The notes: generated by a model from the sequence alone, not told the origin. A stretch of DNA of 64,000 nucleotides from Danio rerio (GCF_049306965.1 NC_133182.1:53638501-53702500); one strand, 5' to 3'. Counted from the stretch's first letter, positions 32,286 through 44,522 are shown. Numbers and translations are program-made.

Positions 32286-32650
32286 ATGAGGTAAATCATT
32301 TTTGTTCGTTTAGTCAAGGAATAGACTCAGAGCATGTTGTTTTACTAAGCTATATACTGTACGATACTAATGTAAGGAATTTTAACTCTCGTGTCAAACT
32401 GCATCGTGTTTAAGTTCCGTGTCTGTGTGACTGGGAGCTACGCTACGGTGCAACAGTATATCTCTTTATCATTTTGGGCTTTATCTTACTGCTAGTTGAG
32501 CCCTTCTGAAGAGAGAAACACTATATACAATGTTGTGAATATGATCTGGAAATATAAGCTTCTTTGTTGGCCAAATATCAAACTAATGCGATGTTTCTTC
32601 ATGTGTTTAACAGCGGCTGGAAGATCACACCAGAAGAAGAGGAACCTTAA
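32286..32650 (+). CDS. 13-residue ORF across the snoRNA-host splice junction
   Basis: ATGAG at 32286-32290 joins exon 2 (32614-32650) to read MSGWKITPEEEEP then TAA. The upstream in-exon ATG (32276) meets a stop after two codons. A spliced short frame this acidic could be chance; no homologue is known to me. Confidence 0.2.
32400..32523 (+). ncRNA. H/ACA box snoRNA (intronic)
   Basis: The two-hairpin layout is complete. Hairpin 1: lower stem 32400-32407 with 32445-32452, upper stem 32413-32418 with 32434-32439. Box H ACAGTA at 32453-32458 fits ANANNA. Hairpin 2: lower stem 32461-32466 with 32509-32514, upper stem 32476-32480 with 32499-32503. Box ACA at 32518-32520 is followed by three bases, CTA. 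In both hairpins the upper stem lies about 14 bases from the H or ACA box, the spacing used by pseudouridylation guides. The 5' end may start a few bases earlier. It probably directs pseudouridine formation in rRNA or snRNA with dyskerin, NOP10, NHP2 and GAR1; the targets were not identified. Confidence 0.72.
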
Positions 32651-32765
32651 GCTACATTAACTTGCTGCTTTTTTGCTGTATGTTGTGTTTGTTTATTCAT
32701 AGGGATAAGTTAAAACATTCACTTAACTTTGTAGTCAAACAATAAATTATGATCTGTCTAGTATA

Positions 32766-34800
32766 CAATTTCATAACTGTGGTTTCAATGCTGTGAAAAA
32801 AATAAAATGGCGAAAATGCACTCGGAGTCTTATGATTGCACACACAGTATAACAGTTCGTAATTGATAAATGCTGAATGGGTGTCAGTTTATAATGACTG
32901 CACACCAACCATTTATTAAGACTATAAATAATTTATAAATGAAGCATTAACTCTACATCAACAGAACCTGTTCTTGATTTATGAGTACAAACAATGTGCT
33001 TGATGGTGTCTACATGCTGTGTAAATGATTCATTCATTAATAAATCAATTACTGCATTATTTTCAAACCAGTTATTTAAGAGTATTTGGTTTTAAGATAA
33101 TTCTGAATAAGATAATGATTAATAATTGTATAAAATCAACATAAATCTTTTTAAGGTTTATAGTAATAGTTACTTTGTATGATAATAATTGCTTTGTTTA
33201 TATTCTAAACATTAAGTAAAATAAGGACAACAGTGTGACTCGGAACAAAATGCATCAGTAAATATGTCTTATCAAATCTGCAATCTAATCTAGAAGTAAA
33301 ATTGCTGTTCAGTTTAAACTGCTGAATAGCACAAGTGTCAAAATACAACACAATTTGATTAAAAGCAGTATAATTTAAGATGATACAACAGGTCCATGAT
33401 TTAAAGCAGATTAACTAAACAGTAATTTTATATTTTAGACTACGTTTCATTTGATGCAGTTTCATATTTGTAGGTTAAAATTAATATTGTTTTTGGTTAA
33501 TTTGCATTTTCTGCTTTGAATATAACTTATACAATTGTAATTTATAACAAGTTTGCAAATCATAAAGAGTCCTCACCGCATGAGCTCACAAAACTTGTGT
33601 TAATAAAGCATATTACCATACAAATGAACTATTAGGTTCTATATGCCTGAAAAATAAGAATAAATCTTCGTTCAAATAGTTTATTAATTGTTTTGTCCAT
33701 TCGGAATGATCTTAAAACCACCGATTATTCTTAAGTAACCGTTTTGTAAATAACGCAACACTTACTGTAGTGGTGTGTGTTAATTCTTGTAAGCTATCCA
33801 TTAGCTAATGCCTAATTATTCATCATGTGCAGTTTTTATAAAGCATTATTAATGAAGGAAATAAAGCTATTAACACATTTAAATGAATACCAAAAATAAA
33901 TGCTCTTAATTTAAATACTCTTAATGTTTTTTTTTTTCTTTACTAGAACTTTTTAGTACATTGTTTGTAAAAAAGCAATGGTTACGTGCATATTGATGAG
34001 TCAAAAATGTCTAAACAGGCAAAACAAAAATAATACCTGTGGCTCTCACTACATGTAGTCTTACGTGAAACAACTGGTATTTACAGCATTATTCATTTGA
34101 GTCTACAACCTTGACAAACACAGTTGAGAATGTTCATAAACATCCAAATAACAAGCTTCCTGTCAAAGACCTTAATAATATATATTAATTAAATAACCCT
34201 TGTGCACTGTTCAAATTTACTAGCTTTTTGTTATGTTCGGCATGAAAACATTCACTGAATGAAACTGCTGTAAAAATGCATCAGATTAATAATTTTTTCA
34301 AGATTGTTTTTTCATAAATCTGATAATCAACCTCAGTCCTGAGCAAAACAATTAAATAGCTTAGAAAATGACATGAACTCTTTAATTCACAAATTAATAG
34401 ATTATGTCACTGATTTGCCTTAAAAAACACGTATTTTCAATATAAAAAGTAGTTGTGAACTGAATTTAATTTTATCTTTTTAACATTTTATCAGTCTTGG
34501 ACTATCTTTATATTTATATTATCAGAAACTAATGGAAACGAACAAATCCCACCTGCCACACGGATTATTTTTTATGCAAAAAGTGAGAATAAACAATCAC
34601 AGTACATAAGGAAAGTTAAAAAAAAACATTTTAAAATTAAAAAGAAGGGATTAATCACACATTAAACAAAAATATTATATAATTAACCAATTTCAGTTGT
34701 TTTTAAAGCCTTTTTTGTAAAAAAGTTAAAAATAGTTTTAAAGTAATACTGCATTTTAGTAAGCAAACTGAAAAACCGGTTTTTGGTTTGAAAATTTACA
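32766..34800. other. AT-rich DNA without recognised features
   Basis: About 2 kb with very low GC and no open frame, splice pattern or recognised repeat that I can support. Confidence 0.6.
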
Positions 34801-34805
34801 TTTAT

Positions 34806-35253
34806 GTACAGTCGAAGTCAGAATTATTAGCCCTCTTGAATTATTAGTCCCTCAATTTCTGTTTAACAGGTTTTTTTCAGCATATTTCTAATAACTGATT
34901 TATTTCATCTTTGCCATGATGACAGTAAATAATATTTGACTAGAAAATTTGCAAGACACTTTTATACAGCATAAAGTGATATTTAAAGGCTTAACTAGGT
35001 TAATTAGGTTAACTAGGCAGGTTAGGATAATTAGGCAAGTTCTTGTATAATGATAGTTTGTTCTGTAGATATTGAAAAAACATTTTGCTTAAAGGGGTTA
35101 CTATTTTTTACCTTAAAATAGTGTTTAAAAAAATGTAAAAAAATAAATAAAAATTATTTTAGCTGAAATAAAACAAATAAGACTTTCTCCAGAAGAAAAA
35201 ATATTATCAGACATACTGTGAAAAATTTCCTTGCTCAGTTAAACATCATTTGG

Positions 35254-35342
<89 letters not shown>

Positions 35343-35378
35343 TAATAATAGGCTAATAATTCTGACTTAAACTGTATA
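34806..35378. mobile_element. Tc1/mariner-like MITE containing a long (TA)n
   Basis: Left end tacagtcgaagtcagaatta, right end ctaataattctgacttaaactgta, TA at each edge. A (TA)n of about 37 units fills 35262-35337 near the right end. Confidence 0.75.
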
Positions 35379-35429
35379 CAATTTTGTTAAGATAATGTTA
35401 ATGCATTGGAGTGACGTCCACTCCCTCTT

Positions 35430-35946
35430 CACCTGATTGGCAAGAGGAGCAACTGTGAATCTCGTTAAGTGGACCACCTGTGATTTAAATGAAACTGGCA
35501 TGGCATCTTTTAAAAACATAAGCGCAGAATGTGGGAGCAAGAGTGAAGAGGAAAATACCATGAGCACGCAAAACATTCAAATATGAGCAGAGCAACAGAA
35601 TTGGTCTAAACACGTTTTCATTTCGCTCATTATCTTTTGGTACCCGATTCTTTAGCTGGGAATTTGATCCTATAAACCAGGTAAGCAAACTATTAATTCA
35701 TGCTCTCTTTTACAGTTTCATATATCCGTTATTGTTTTGTCTTGTTTGAAATGCCAGCTTTTTTTGTGCTTTGAATAATGTCTTAGGGAATTTGCATGTA
35801 AGCATGTTATTAATTATCTTCAAATGATCTGAATTCCCCATCCTTCTAGTCTGCAGCTTTTCTGCCTGTTTCTGTCTGATACCAGTAGGACATTTTTCCA
35901 GAAATTAGTCACTTTTTACTTTTGAAATGGAACCCATGACATCAAG
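35430..35946 (+). other. Possible first two exons of an unidentified gene
   Basis: A GC-richer segment ends in ccag/gtaagc at 35680/35681, and the next acceptor tccttctag (ending 35849) opens a 97-base exon ending at 35946 with donor gtatcc. That exon contains an ATG at 35927 reading MEPMTS in phase to the donor. No later exon is found in the window; everything beyond is repeat. Splice-site quality is the only support. Confidence 0.25.
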
Positions 35947-36471
35947 GTATCCTTTTCTTAATGCTAAACTTTGATACACTTATGATTTAAAGATTACAAT
36001 GTGGCTGATTATTCGTGTCCCTGGACCTCATAGTCCATTTAGATGATGCGTGCACCCGAAAGCCAAATAAATATACTTTACATTGATGTGTTTTTTTAGG
36101 ATAGGGTAATATTTGTCTTAGGGTTCCACCAACAAAATTTAAACACATTTAATTACATTTAAAATTGTCTAAAGTGCTTAGCGAAAAATTGAGTTTCAAT
36201 CGAAAATTGAGTTTCGATATATTTACTGTAGGACATTTACTATATGTTTATGAAACATCTTTCATTTGTGCTTTCATTTCATAACTGCAATATGGTTTTG
36301 TCGTCTTGCTTTATAGTTACCATTTAATTTTATTAGTGCATCTTACAAAGGTCTTAAAGGAACACTTCACCTTATTTTTTATTTTCAAGCTAAACAGTTG
36401 ACATCTAATCAGACAAATTTCTGTTCTGGCTGACTATTAGATTAGCTTAGCATAAATCAAAGATTCTAGAA

Positions 36472-36667
36472 CTGGGGTGCCCAAACTCAGTCCTGGAGGG
36501 CTGGTGTCCTGCAAAGTTTAGTTCCAACCGCAATTAGACACACCTGGGCTAGCTAATCAAGCTCTTTTTAGTTTTTCCAGAAACTTTCTGTGCAGGTGTG
36601 TTGAAGCAAGTAGGAGCTAAAATCTGCAGGATCGAAGGCCCTTTAGGACCGAGTTTGGAAACGCCTG
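36472..36667. mobile_element. hAT-type MITE with 8-bp target duplication
   Basis: Ends ctggggtgcccaaactcag and the inverse ctgagtttgg...gcctg type; flanks TTCTAGAA (36464-36471) and CTCTAGAA (36668-36675) match at 7 of 8 bases. Same family as 18609-18792. Confidence 0.75.
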
Positions 36668-37092
36668 CTCTAGAATAAACAAGACGTGTCACTCATATAG
36701 TTTTGAATGGAGGAAAAGTGTAATGGTCAATATGGCAAATGAAGCCACGCCTTCTAGTACAACAGCCATTTAGCAATCGCTGTAGACTGAAGATTTTGTG
36801 TAATTTGAATGTTTACAAATGAAAACTTATGAGATAGTCGCTGTTCATTTTTATAGGTGGTTCCTAACATGAAATGTAGTTGTAGGTTTGGTGAACAGTT
36901 TTGGAGAATTTGATGTTTCTTCATTCAAACAGAATGCCCGAGAGGCAATTCAAAGATGGCCACCGATTGAAAGGATTTGCCTTAAAGCATAGGTCTCAAA
37001 CTGTATTCCTGGAGTGCCGCAGCTCTGCACAGTTTTGCTCTAACTCTAATCAAACGCAGCTGATCCAACTATTTAAGGTGTTCAAGATGCCT

Positions 37093-37805
37093 GCTGCGGT
37101 CACACAAGAGTTCGGCTGCGTCGGAAACCGCATACTTCCATACTATATAGTACACCAAAATCAGTATGCGAGCCGAGTAGTATGTCCAAATACATAGAAT
37201 TCGAAAATCAGTATACGGAAAGTACCCGGATGACTTACTACTTCCGGCGAAATTATGGAGTGCGCATCTCATGCAAGCTGCGCTATCCCATGATGCCCCG
37301 CGAGCGAATTCATGAATGGGAGTGAAACGACGCAAATTACGCAGGTAGGTCGCGTGACCATGACAAAATGGCGGATGTAGTATGTCCGAATTCCATTCAT
37401 ACTTTCACATTCATACTGTATAGAACGTACTTTTCTAACAGCAGAGTAGTACGTTTAAATTCAAATACAGTACCTACTGAGTAGTAGGCGGTTTCGGACG
37501 CAGCCTTCGTGTGTACGGAGTTCTGTTGTAGATGCTGCAAAAAGGGGCAGGACTAAACAATGATTAGACATTAAAAAAAGTGAGTGATTGGTCCATGTTT
37601 GAAATTTCTGTCCAGAGATGTTTTGATCTTCGATTGGTCTCATGCAATCATGTGATGCGATTTTGCAGGTCAGAGTTCACCAAGCTTGAACTTTGCAACA
37701 CAGCGAACTACAAAACTTGTCGCACTAGCTTGCGTTTCTGGTCTGACACATTCGCGTGCGTATGGATGGAAGTCTATGGTGAGAAAAAAGCAGTGTGACC
37801 GCAGC
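37093..37805. mobile_element. Middle element of the nest
   Basis: Inverted ends gctgcggtcacac and gtgtgaccgcagc, 13 of 13 bases, a known type of short Danio DNA repeat. Inserted in the 36988-37897 element. Confidence 0.6.
37114..37505. mobile_element. Innermost Harbinger-like MITE with TTC duplication
   Basis: Left end ggctgcgtcggaaaccgcat and right end inverse ...ggtttcggacgcagcc. The 3-bp flank TTC occurs on both sides (37111-37113 and 37506-37508), as expected for PIF/Harbinger-type insertion. Subterminal inverted blocks (agtatg/catact) are abundant. Confidence 0.7.
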
Positions 37806-38357
37806 TTACTAGACACTACTAGATCAGCTTTGTTTAATCGCGGTTAAAGCAAAACTGCAGAGCTGAAGCCCTCCAGGAATTGAGTTTGAAACCTATGCCA
37901 TACAGAGACTTCAATTGAATCACATTTGACCAGTAGCATTTCATGTTCACAAGATATGTCCTATTAAAAGCCAGAGGCTTCTGTAGTTAAATTGTGTAAG
38001 ACTGATGGAAAATAAAAAATAAACTGTTTACTAGACCAATATTGCTAGGAACTATACTCTCATTCTGGCATAATATTGAAGAAGCTGCCGTACCATAGCT
38101 TATGTAGGAAAATATAGCTTTTATTAGAAAAATTGGCGATTACATGTTTTAGGAATGACATTAATCTACAAAAAAAAAAAAAAAACCTTGAGCTCAAACT
38201 TGTCTCTTGACCCCTATTATGAAGTTACTCTGCCTTTACCTTTGTATTGTATGCAAAAAGTAAGAAGTCATGCCAAGGCAAAAAGCAGTAACTTACACAT
38301 GATCAATATGGCTGCAATATTGATCAGTATCATAGGTATGACTATGGTTATCTAGAC

Positions 38358-39021
38358 CAGGGGTTCTCAACTGGTTTGGCCATGGGACCCACATTTTTAC
38401 ATGGTCATCAAGCCGCGACCCAAATTTTTAGGAACTATAATATAAGTTAAGGAATTATAATTTATTTGTTAACATACACAAGTAGTGACAGAAAAATCAT
38501 AAGACATTCACAGAGACTTACAAATAAACAATATTTTACTGCTGTCATTTAACAAAATGCATCAAATTATAAAAATATTACAAAGTAAAAAAGGACAAAT
38601 ACTGTAAACGGTGTTTAGGAAATGTTCAGTTACTATGAACTAAACTGAACTGTTAATAAAACATGTTTTCTGGTTTCTAAATGTTGTTTTAATTTAGAAG
38701 GTTTCATGCTCTCTTGTGAGAGCACCTCACTACATATGACACTTAGGCTTTAAGCCTTTTTTGTCGTCAATATATGTAAATCCATACTTTACATATTCGG
38801 AGTCGTACTTGCGCTACTACATATTTGTTGCTGTAATTAAATAAAATTTCAGATGTCAAACGTCATGGTTGTCGCGCATGAATTTCAAAATAAAAGTCCG
38901 GTATAAGCCAAATAAGTTAAAAATGAAACTTTTGTTGGTTTTTTTGACCACACTCCGCGACCCACTGAAAATGTTCCCGTGACCCACTTCTGGGTGGCGA
39001 CCCACCAGTTGAGAAACACTG
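38358..39021. mobile_element. hAT/Charlie-like MITE with 8-bp target duplication
   Basis: Begins caggggttctcaactgg and ends with the inverse ccagttgagaaacactg. Flanks ATCTAGAC (38350-38357) and ATCTAGAT (39022-39029) match at 7 of 8 bases. The interior gacccac...gggtggcgacccacc is also inverted. No transposase. Confidence 0.8.
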
Positions 39022-39199
39022 ATCTAGATTGTATATCAGTGGTTCCGAAACGTTTTAGTGGCATACTCCTAAACATCCTTCTGGATTCTCTCTTCCACTT
39101 ATAGACTGCAGTCATTTTTCCCATGAAGGCACAATATTTGCAGTTTAAATACTATTTTCCTTTGAATTTGCTACATTTTTGAATTCTTTTAAATTAATG

Positions 39200-41609
39200 T
39201 TTCAGACATGGTGGCACAGTGGGCATGCCTTAAGAGGTGTCAGGTTGTTATGTGAATCTTCTAAATACTTTCTGACTTCATGAGTTGTGCTGTCAGATGG
39301 TGAGTTGGCATTATGAAAGACAAAAAATGTTTTCCTCTGACTCTGATCAGAGTTCATAGAGTTGTCATCTCTCACTGTAGCTGGACTGTACAGTGGTTCC
39401 TGAGCAATGGCTACCTGCGGTAAGGTTCTCCTCATGTCGTCTCCTCAGGGCTATGCCAGTTTAAGCTGAACTTTGGCAGGATTGCAGTCATCATCTTTGC
39501 TTCATGGCTGGCTAACACTGACCCAAAGCGTTCTTCTATAGCCTCACAGATCATGATAATGATGTGTGAATTATAAAGCAAATGAGGCATCATTTCAAAT
39601 AGCTTTGTCTTGAAGCTGAGCAAAGTAAAGATTAAAAATCCTAGGTAACATTTGCTTTTATCTTGGAGAATATCAATGGCAGCAGCTAGAGGCTTTAGAA
39701 CCTCAGTTTACTCTTTCAGGAATACAGACTCTTGGGACAGTCAAATGCAGATCTCCTGAACAACTTCTGTGGCCAATGAAGACCTATGTGCTTTATACCA
39801 AATAGATGAGCATTTAGCCATGGCACTTCTGTATAGCTTACTTGATGGCCCATTTGATGCTGCTTTGTGAATCTCATTGGTGGCAATTAGATTTAATATA
39901 TGAGCAGCACAATACTGATGCAGTGGAAGAAAACTGCTCTCCCTCTCCGTCTTCCTGAAGAAGACCACAGACATCCACAAATCTCTCTTACACCCAACTC
40001 ACAGAATGCTTTTACAAAATTACTTCCATTGTCAGTCACAGTCGATTTGACTTTGGTTTGAATCCTGTATTCTGCATGAATTTAGTTTAGTTTTGCTGCA
40101 ACTGGATCATAAGTGTGTCGACCTTTAAGATGTGTACATGCCAGTGCTGCAGAATGTCTCTCCAGAGTTTCTATGTCAATCCTATGACATGCGACTCCGA
40201 AGAAACTGCGGTATTGTGCTGACCAAATGTCTGTTGTCGTGCAGACAGTGTCCACATTACTAAGCTTGGAGATGACTGATTCCTTCATTACAGCAAACTG
40301 TAATGTAATAATGTAATAATCGGTCAATGCACTGCATCCGAGTTTTTTGGCACATCACTTTCTTCCCGCCACTGATTCCCTCAATCAATTTTTGGAAGGA
40401 TGGCTGCTCTACTAATGAAAAGTTCTGTACATGATCAACCAGAAAGTTGAACACCGGTTTGTTCACATGTTCACACTAAGCCCTGAATCCGTCCTTGCTT
40501 GCTTTAAAAGGGGTTGTTTAACCACATGGGTAGAGGAGCTTGCTGTTGCATCTTCCATCACATCAGACTGACTTGTGTCTTACATCAATACAGTTCTTGA
40601 ATGTTTCCTCTAAAGAAAAACAACAACAGACAATTATTTTAGTTCTATTTAGGAGAAAACACAATTCTAGATTATACTACTGTAGTAAAAACATGTTTTA
40701 AAAAATAGTCAAAATTGTGGGTGCCGTCATTTGTTAATCCACGATCAGTAACCGTAGCTTGTGTGGACGCTACTGTGCTACTTGACCAATAAATTAGCTT
40801 TGCTATTAAAAAGCTATTTGATTTAGAAAGTAGCAACGCTACCGCCACACTGCTGAGAAATGTAGTTAAGCTAATAGCACTGTCCAACACTGTTAATGTG
40901 AAAAAATTGCTTTGGCCAGGCTGTTGGTGCCCTGAATTTCACAAAGCGATAAGTTTGTAAGTCATAATATATCATTTAAAATAAAAGGACTGTTTTTATT
41001 TCTGTACAAAAATTACAAAAACCATTTGCTTTTATAAAAATAAAGGAAAGCTAGCTTTCATACCTGCAGATGCTTCCTCAGGTTCGACATTGAAGCTTTT
41101 GATGTGTAAAGTATTTTAACAGCTGGCAAACAAATTTTGCATGGAACTGTTATGTATGTGCCCTTCTCGGATTTCAGGGTGAAATTATTTTTAAATTTCC
41201 AGCAATTAAATGCATTTTTATCAGTTGCCATGGTGCCAGCTCTCAGACTGGTTATGGTTTCAGCAGCAAAGAGGATTAACGTAATTGGTTGATGTGGTGC
41301 GCCGCAAATTCAAACCAGAAAACCAATCAAAAGCATCAAAATAGCACCGCTTTAATAAATGGCCTTAACAGAAGGCATCATGCATACCAAAAACAGGAAA
41401 GCAACAAATTAATATTATTCAACATATCCCAGATTTTTTAAATATTTTTTTTCAGATGTAACCCCAAATGTTATCTTTAACATTTACATAAGTAACTGTA
41501 ATTTAATTACTATTTTTTTTCTCAGTAACTGTAATGAATTACTGTTATTTTTATTTTGTAATTAAATTACGTAACAACGTTACATGTAGCGAGTTACTCC
41601 CCAACACTG
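39200..41609 (-). mobile_element. Decayed hAT transposon with BED finger and transposase (minus)
   Basis: On the minus strand the first exon-like segment (about 41232-41050) encodes a BED zinc finger: CNWKFKNNF-type aromatic start is seen as CWKFKNNF, then CKIC and MSNLRKHLQ. Transposase pieces follow from about 40466 to 39432: VFNFLVDHVQNFSLVEQPSFQKLI, CTTTDIWSAQYRSFFGVACH, and the hAT C-terminal-like LHQYCAAHILNLIA. They lie in different frames with stops between, so the gene is dead. The right end, read inverted, is cagtgttggggagtaactc, a common hAT terminus, at 41609. The left terminus is not located. Confidence 0.75.
40727..41030. repeat. Direct repeat copy A (hAT-related)
   Basis: Matches 41611-41860 in the same orientation (for example ctactgtgctacttgac and ccctgaatttcacaaa) with substitutions and one about 30-bp length difference. 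It lies between the BED exon and the transposase exons of the hAT element. Confidence 0.7.
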
Positions 41610-41610
41610 T

Positions 41611-41860
41611 TGATCCGCGATCTGTAAATGTAGTTTGTGTGAAAGCTACTGTGCTACTTGACTACTAAAATAGCTTCGCTACTGAAAAGCTTTTTAGTTT
41701 ATAAAGTAGCGATGCTATTGCCCAACTCTTTTAATGTGATAAAATCACTTTGGCCAGAGGAGTCTGTTGATGCCCTGAATTTCACAAATTGATAACTTTG
41801 AGTCATAATATATCATTTGAAATTAAAGGGTCTATTTTTATTTCTGTACATTAACGATCA
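41611..41860. repeat. Direct repeat copy B (hAT-related)
   Basis: Second copy of the 40727-41030 sequence, starting immediately outside the hAT terminus at 41609. Confidence 0.7.
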
Positions 41861-42806
41861 GTGGAGTGGTTGTGGCTATACACACACGTATACTCCATAT
41901 ACTCCTACTTTTTTCCATAAGCTGTTTGGGTATTATGAGTTCTGAGGATCAATAATTGCGTAACATTTCTATTCAGACCTCTTAAATCTTTTGCGATTTG
42001 CTCATGAACCGTACACTATTAAATGATCGCCTCAGTCCCCTTTAGTTTTGATATGAAAACGGTGGCAGACTCCCGCTCCTCCATTTTCAACTCGTTTTTC
42101 ATTTAATCAGCAAACCACAGTAGTGCAAAGCGAGAGCAGAAGGTGTGTGTTCGATAGATTGTTTTAATATCTGCAAATTTGCAGTTCTTTGCTATAGAAA
42201 CACTTGTATCACATGTACCCCAATGGGTCATGGAGGATCAATCGGGTTTCCTCTGCGCTCCCCTCATCAGCACAGCTGTTTCCTCCAGCAAAAATGTAAC
42301 TCTTAACAGAATTTTGCTATGTTTATTTTAAATTAACTATAAAGATAGAACACATTACAGTGCGTGTCGCATTAGCATACATTCATACACAGGATTAAAC
42401 AGTGACAGAATCACTCTGAATGTATGAATGTATCATATCATTTTAACTGCATATCAAAGCGACATCAGATTTAAACATCAAGTGTTGTATCATATTAAAA
42501 GCTATAATGACTGGTATTATTTATGGTAGTGAAATATGTAAATTAGCCTGTATTTTTTTAAAATATGTTTATATGTATGCCAATGTAAAAAGTGGCATTT
42601 ATTATTGTTGTTTAGTTATTGTTTATTTATTTGATAGATGGAAAAACTGTACTTTAGAATAGGCTAGTAGCCTATTTTGAAGAAGTGTGCTTTGCTTTTG
42701 TTTTCCTGATCTTAAAAAAACATATCTTTTAAATGTACAGTTTGTTATCAACATACAACACTTGATATAGCTTTCTAGAAATGTGATGTTTTTGTACAGT
42801 ATAAAA

Positions 42807-42854
<48 letters not shown>

Positions 42855-42857
42855 TTA

Positions 42858-42888
<31 letters not shown>

Positions 42889-43240
42889 TATTTATTTATT
42901 TTTTTAAATGGGTTTATTTTACAAGGCCCTGTAGAGTTAAACAGTTGGGTTTTACCACAGCTTAATATTCTCTGTCAATCTCCAGGTCTGCTGGGGCACT
43001 ATTAGCTAAGAATAAATCATTAAGTAGGATTAGACTGTTAGCATCTTGCTTTTAAAATGAACAAACTTGTTGAAATATTTTTCCTTTTTAATTGATAGCT
43101 CTTCCAAAAAAAAAAAAAAAGAAAATTGTCATCATTTACTCAATCTTTACTTGTTCCAAACCAGTTTGTCTTTTTTGGTTGTTGAAAACAAAAGAATATA
43201 TTTTGAAGAAAGCTGCAACATAACCATTGACTTCCATTAG
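41861..43240. other. Repeat-poor AT-rich DNA with microsatellites
   Basis: No exon supported. (TA)n at about 42816-42850 is followed by (TTTA)n to about 42905. Confidence 0.55.
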
Positions 43241-43760
43241 TTATGTGCGGATTGATACTAAAATATCAATATCTCCGATACCAGCTTTGTATGTTCTAGA
43301 ATCGATTATCTTATCAAAATATCGATATTTCAAAAATTTGGAGCAAATATGTATTTGATTGGAAGTAGAAATACAGCAGAAAGTAACCACACTTACCCTA
43401 ATTTCCCTGAATAATGCCAACTTAGTCAGACTACTTGTTCTTCTGCCTGCAAAGTCATGTGTGTAATATGGCACTATACAACTGCAGACCACGCTAGCTA
43501 GCCACTCAGTCCGCTGGCCTGGCACATGTTTTTTAAGACAGTGAGGTACTGTAGTAATACTACAAACCTAATCAAACATCTACATAGAAATCACAAGACA
43601 GAATATGACATTGTCATGACTAGGCAGTCTGAAGAGGAGAAAAGGAGAGGCACAGGTGCTGCTAGGGTAAGACAGACATTGCTTTCACAGTTATTAGGTG
43701 CAGCAGGCAGGCATTGTGCAGGTACAGAGGTAGAAAATGCAGCAATGTGGTTGTATTAGG
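43241..43760 (+). mobile_element. hAT/ZBED-like fragment with a BED finger
   Basis: The plus frame from 43526 encodes YCSNTTNLIKHLHRNH followed by a polar stretch, the second half of a BED zinc finger (C..C missing on the left, H...H present). The sequence just before it is related in style to the element start at 63640. It could be a decayed hAT or a domesticated ZBED remnant; decay is more likely. Confidence 0.5.
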
Positions 43761-44007
43761 GATCTTGGGTTATTTTGTGACTATGATAAAACAACAAAAA
43801 CAGGTTCAAAACAATTTCATTGGAACTGGATTAACATGCCACTAAATGTAGAGGTGTGAATGTTTTTTTTAAGATGTTCAGGCAGGCGTTTTAAGATGCT
43901 CAGATGCTGTCAATAAATATGGAAGGTCGCTTTTTTGTATGATAATTCAATCGTTTCTTATAAACTTATGTATATATTATGTATATAAACTTATGTTTAT
44001 ATACTTG

Positions 44008-44073
<66 letters not shown>

Positions 44074-44522
44074 CTAATGAATCGAAGAATCGTTTCTTTG
44101 CCTACATTTGAAATTTAGATTGGGTGGGTAGCAGTACACCACTTTTTTTTTTAGGACTACACCAGAATGGAAGGTTTTTTTTTTTGAAGATTTTGTTTAA
44201 ATGAATGTGAGTTATCTGCTAAAAAAGTCTGTTACTTTATGAAAAAGAAATTATGGTTTGCATCAAGCTAAAATGAAGCATTGCAGTAAGAAATATTTAT
44301 TTTGCACTATTGTTTTATATGCATGTTAATCTAATCAATAATGTTTTTGCTACAAAACAAACAAAATATTATATTAAATAATTAAATTCAAAGCTGAAAG
44401 CTGCAGCCAACAAAACTGTTTTTTAGTTAGTAACTAAATAATAATATATATCTCAAGAAAGAATGGACAAAAGAAAGTAATAAAAGTCTCACTTCTATCA
44501 CTAAAAGTTTTGTTTTGTTTGT
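43761..44522. other. AT-rich DNA with a long (TA)n
   Basis: (TA)n at about 44011-44071. No gene or recognised element otherwise. Confidence 0.6.

Larger units (their letters stand above)
32250..32765 (+). ncRNA. Two-exon snoRNA host transcript (edges approximate)
   Basis: Exon 1 ends at 32290 with donor GTAAAT and exon 2 starts at 32614 after TTTAACAG; AATAAA at 32741-32746 gives an end near 32765. The 323-base intron carries an H/ACA snoRNA. The exons are tiny and encode at most a 13-residue peptide, as expected of a non-coding snoRNA host gene. The unit is on the same strand as, and about 600 bp downstream of, the carboxypeptidase poly(A) signal. I cannot match it to a named host gene. Confidence 0.5.
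36988..37897. mobile_element. Outer element of a three-level transposon nest
   Basis: About 50-bp inverted ends: cataggtctcaaactgtatt on the left; the right end, read inverted, gives cataggtttcaaactcaatt and stays similar through ctgcagttttgct. No coding sequence. The hAT-like ends suggest a hAT MITE; no convincing 8-bp duplication was found. Confidence 0.65.

Noticed and set aside
39741-40466. hAT transposase pieces as a domesticated ZBED host gene
   Set aside because: Frames are scattered with stops between them and no intact BED-plus-catalytic gene; decay is the simpler reading.
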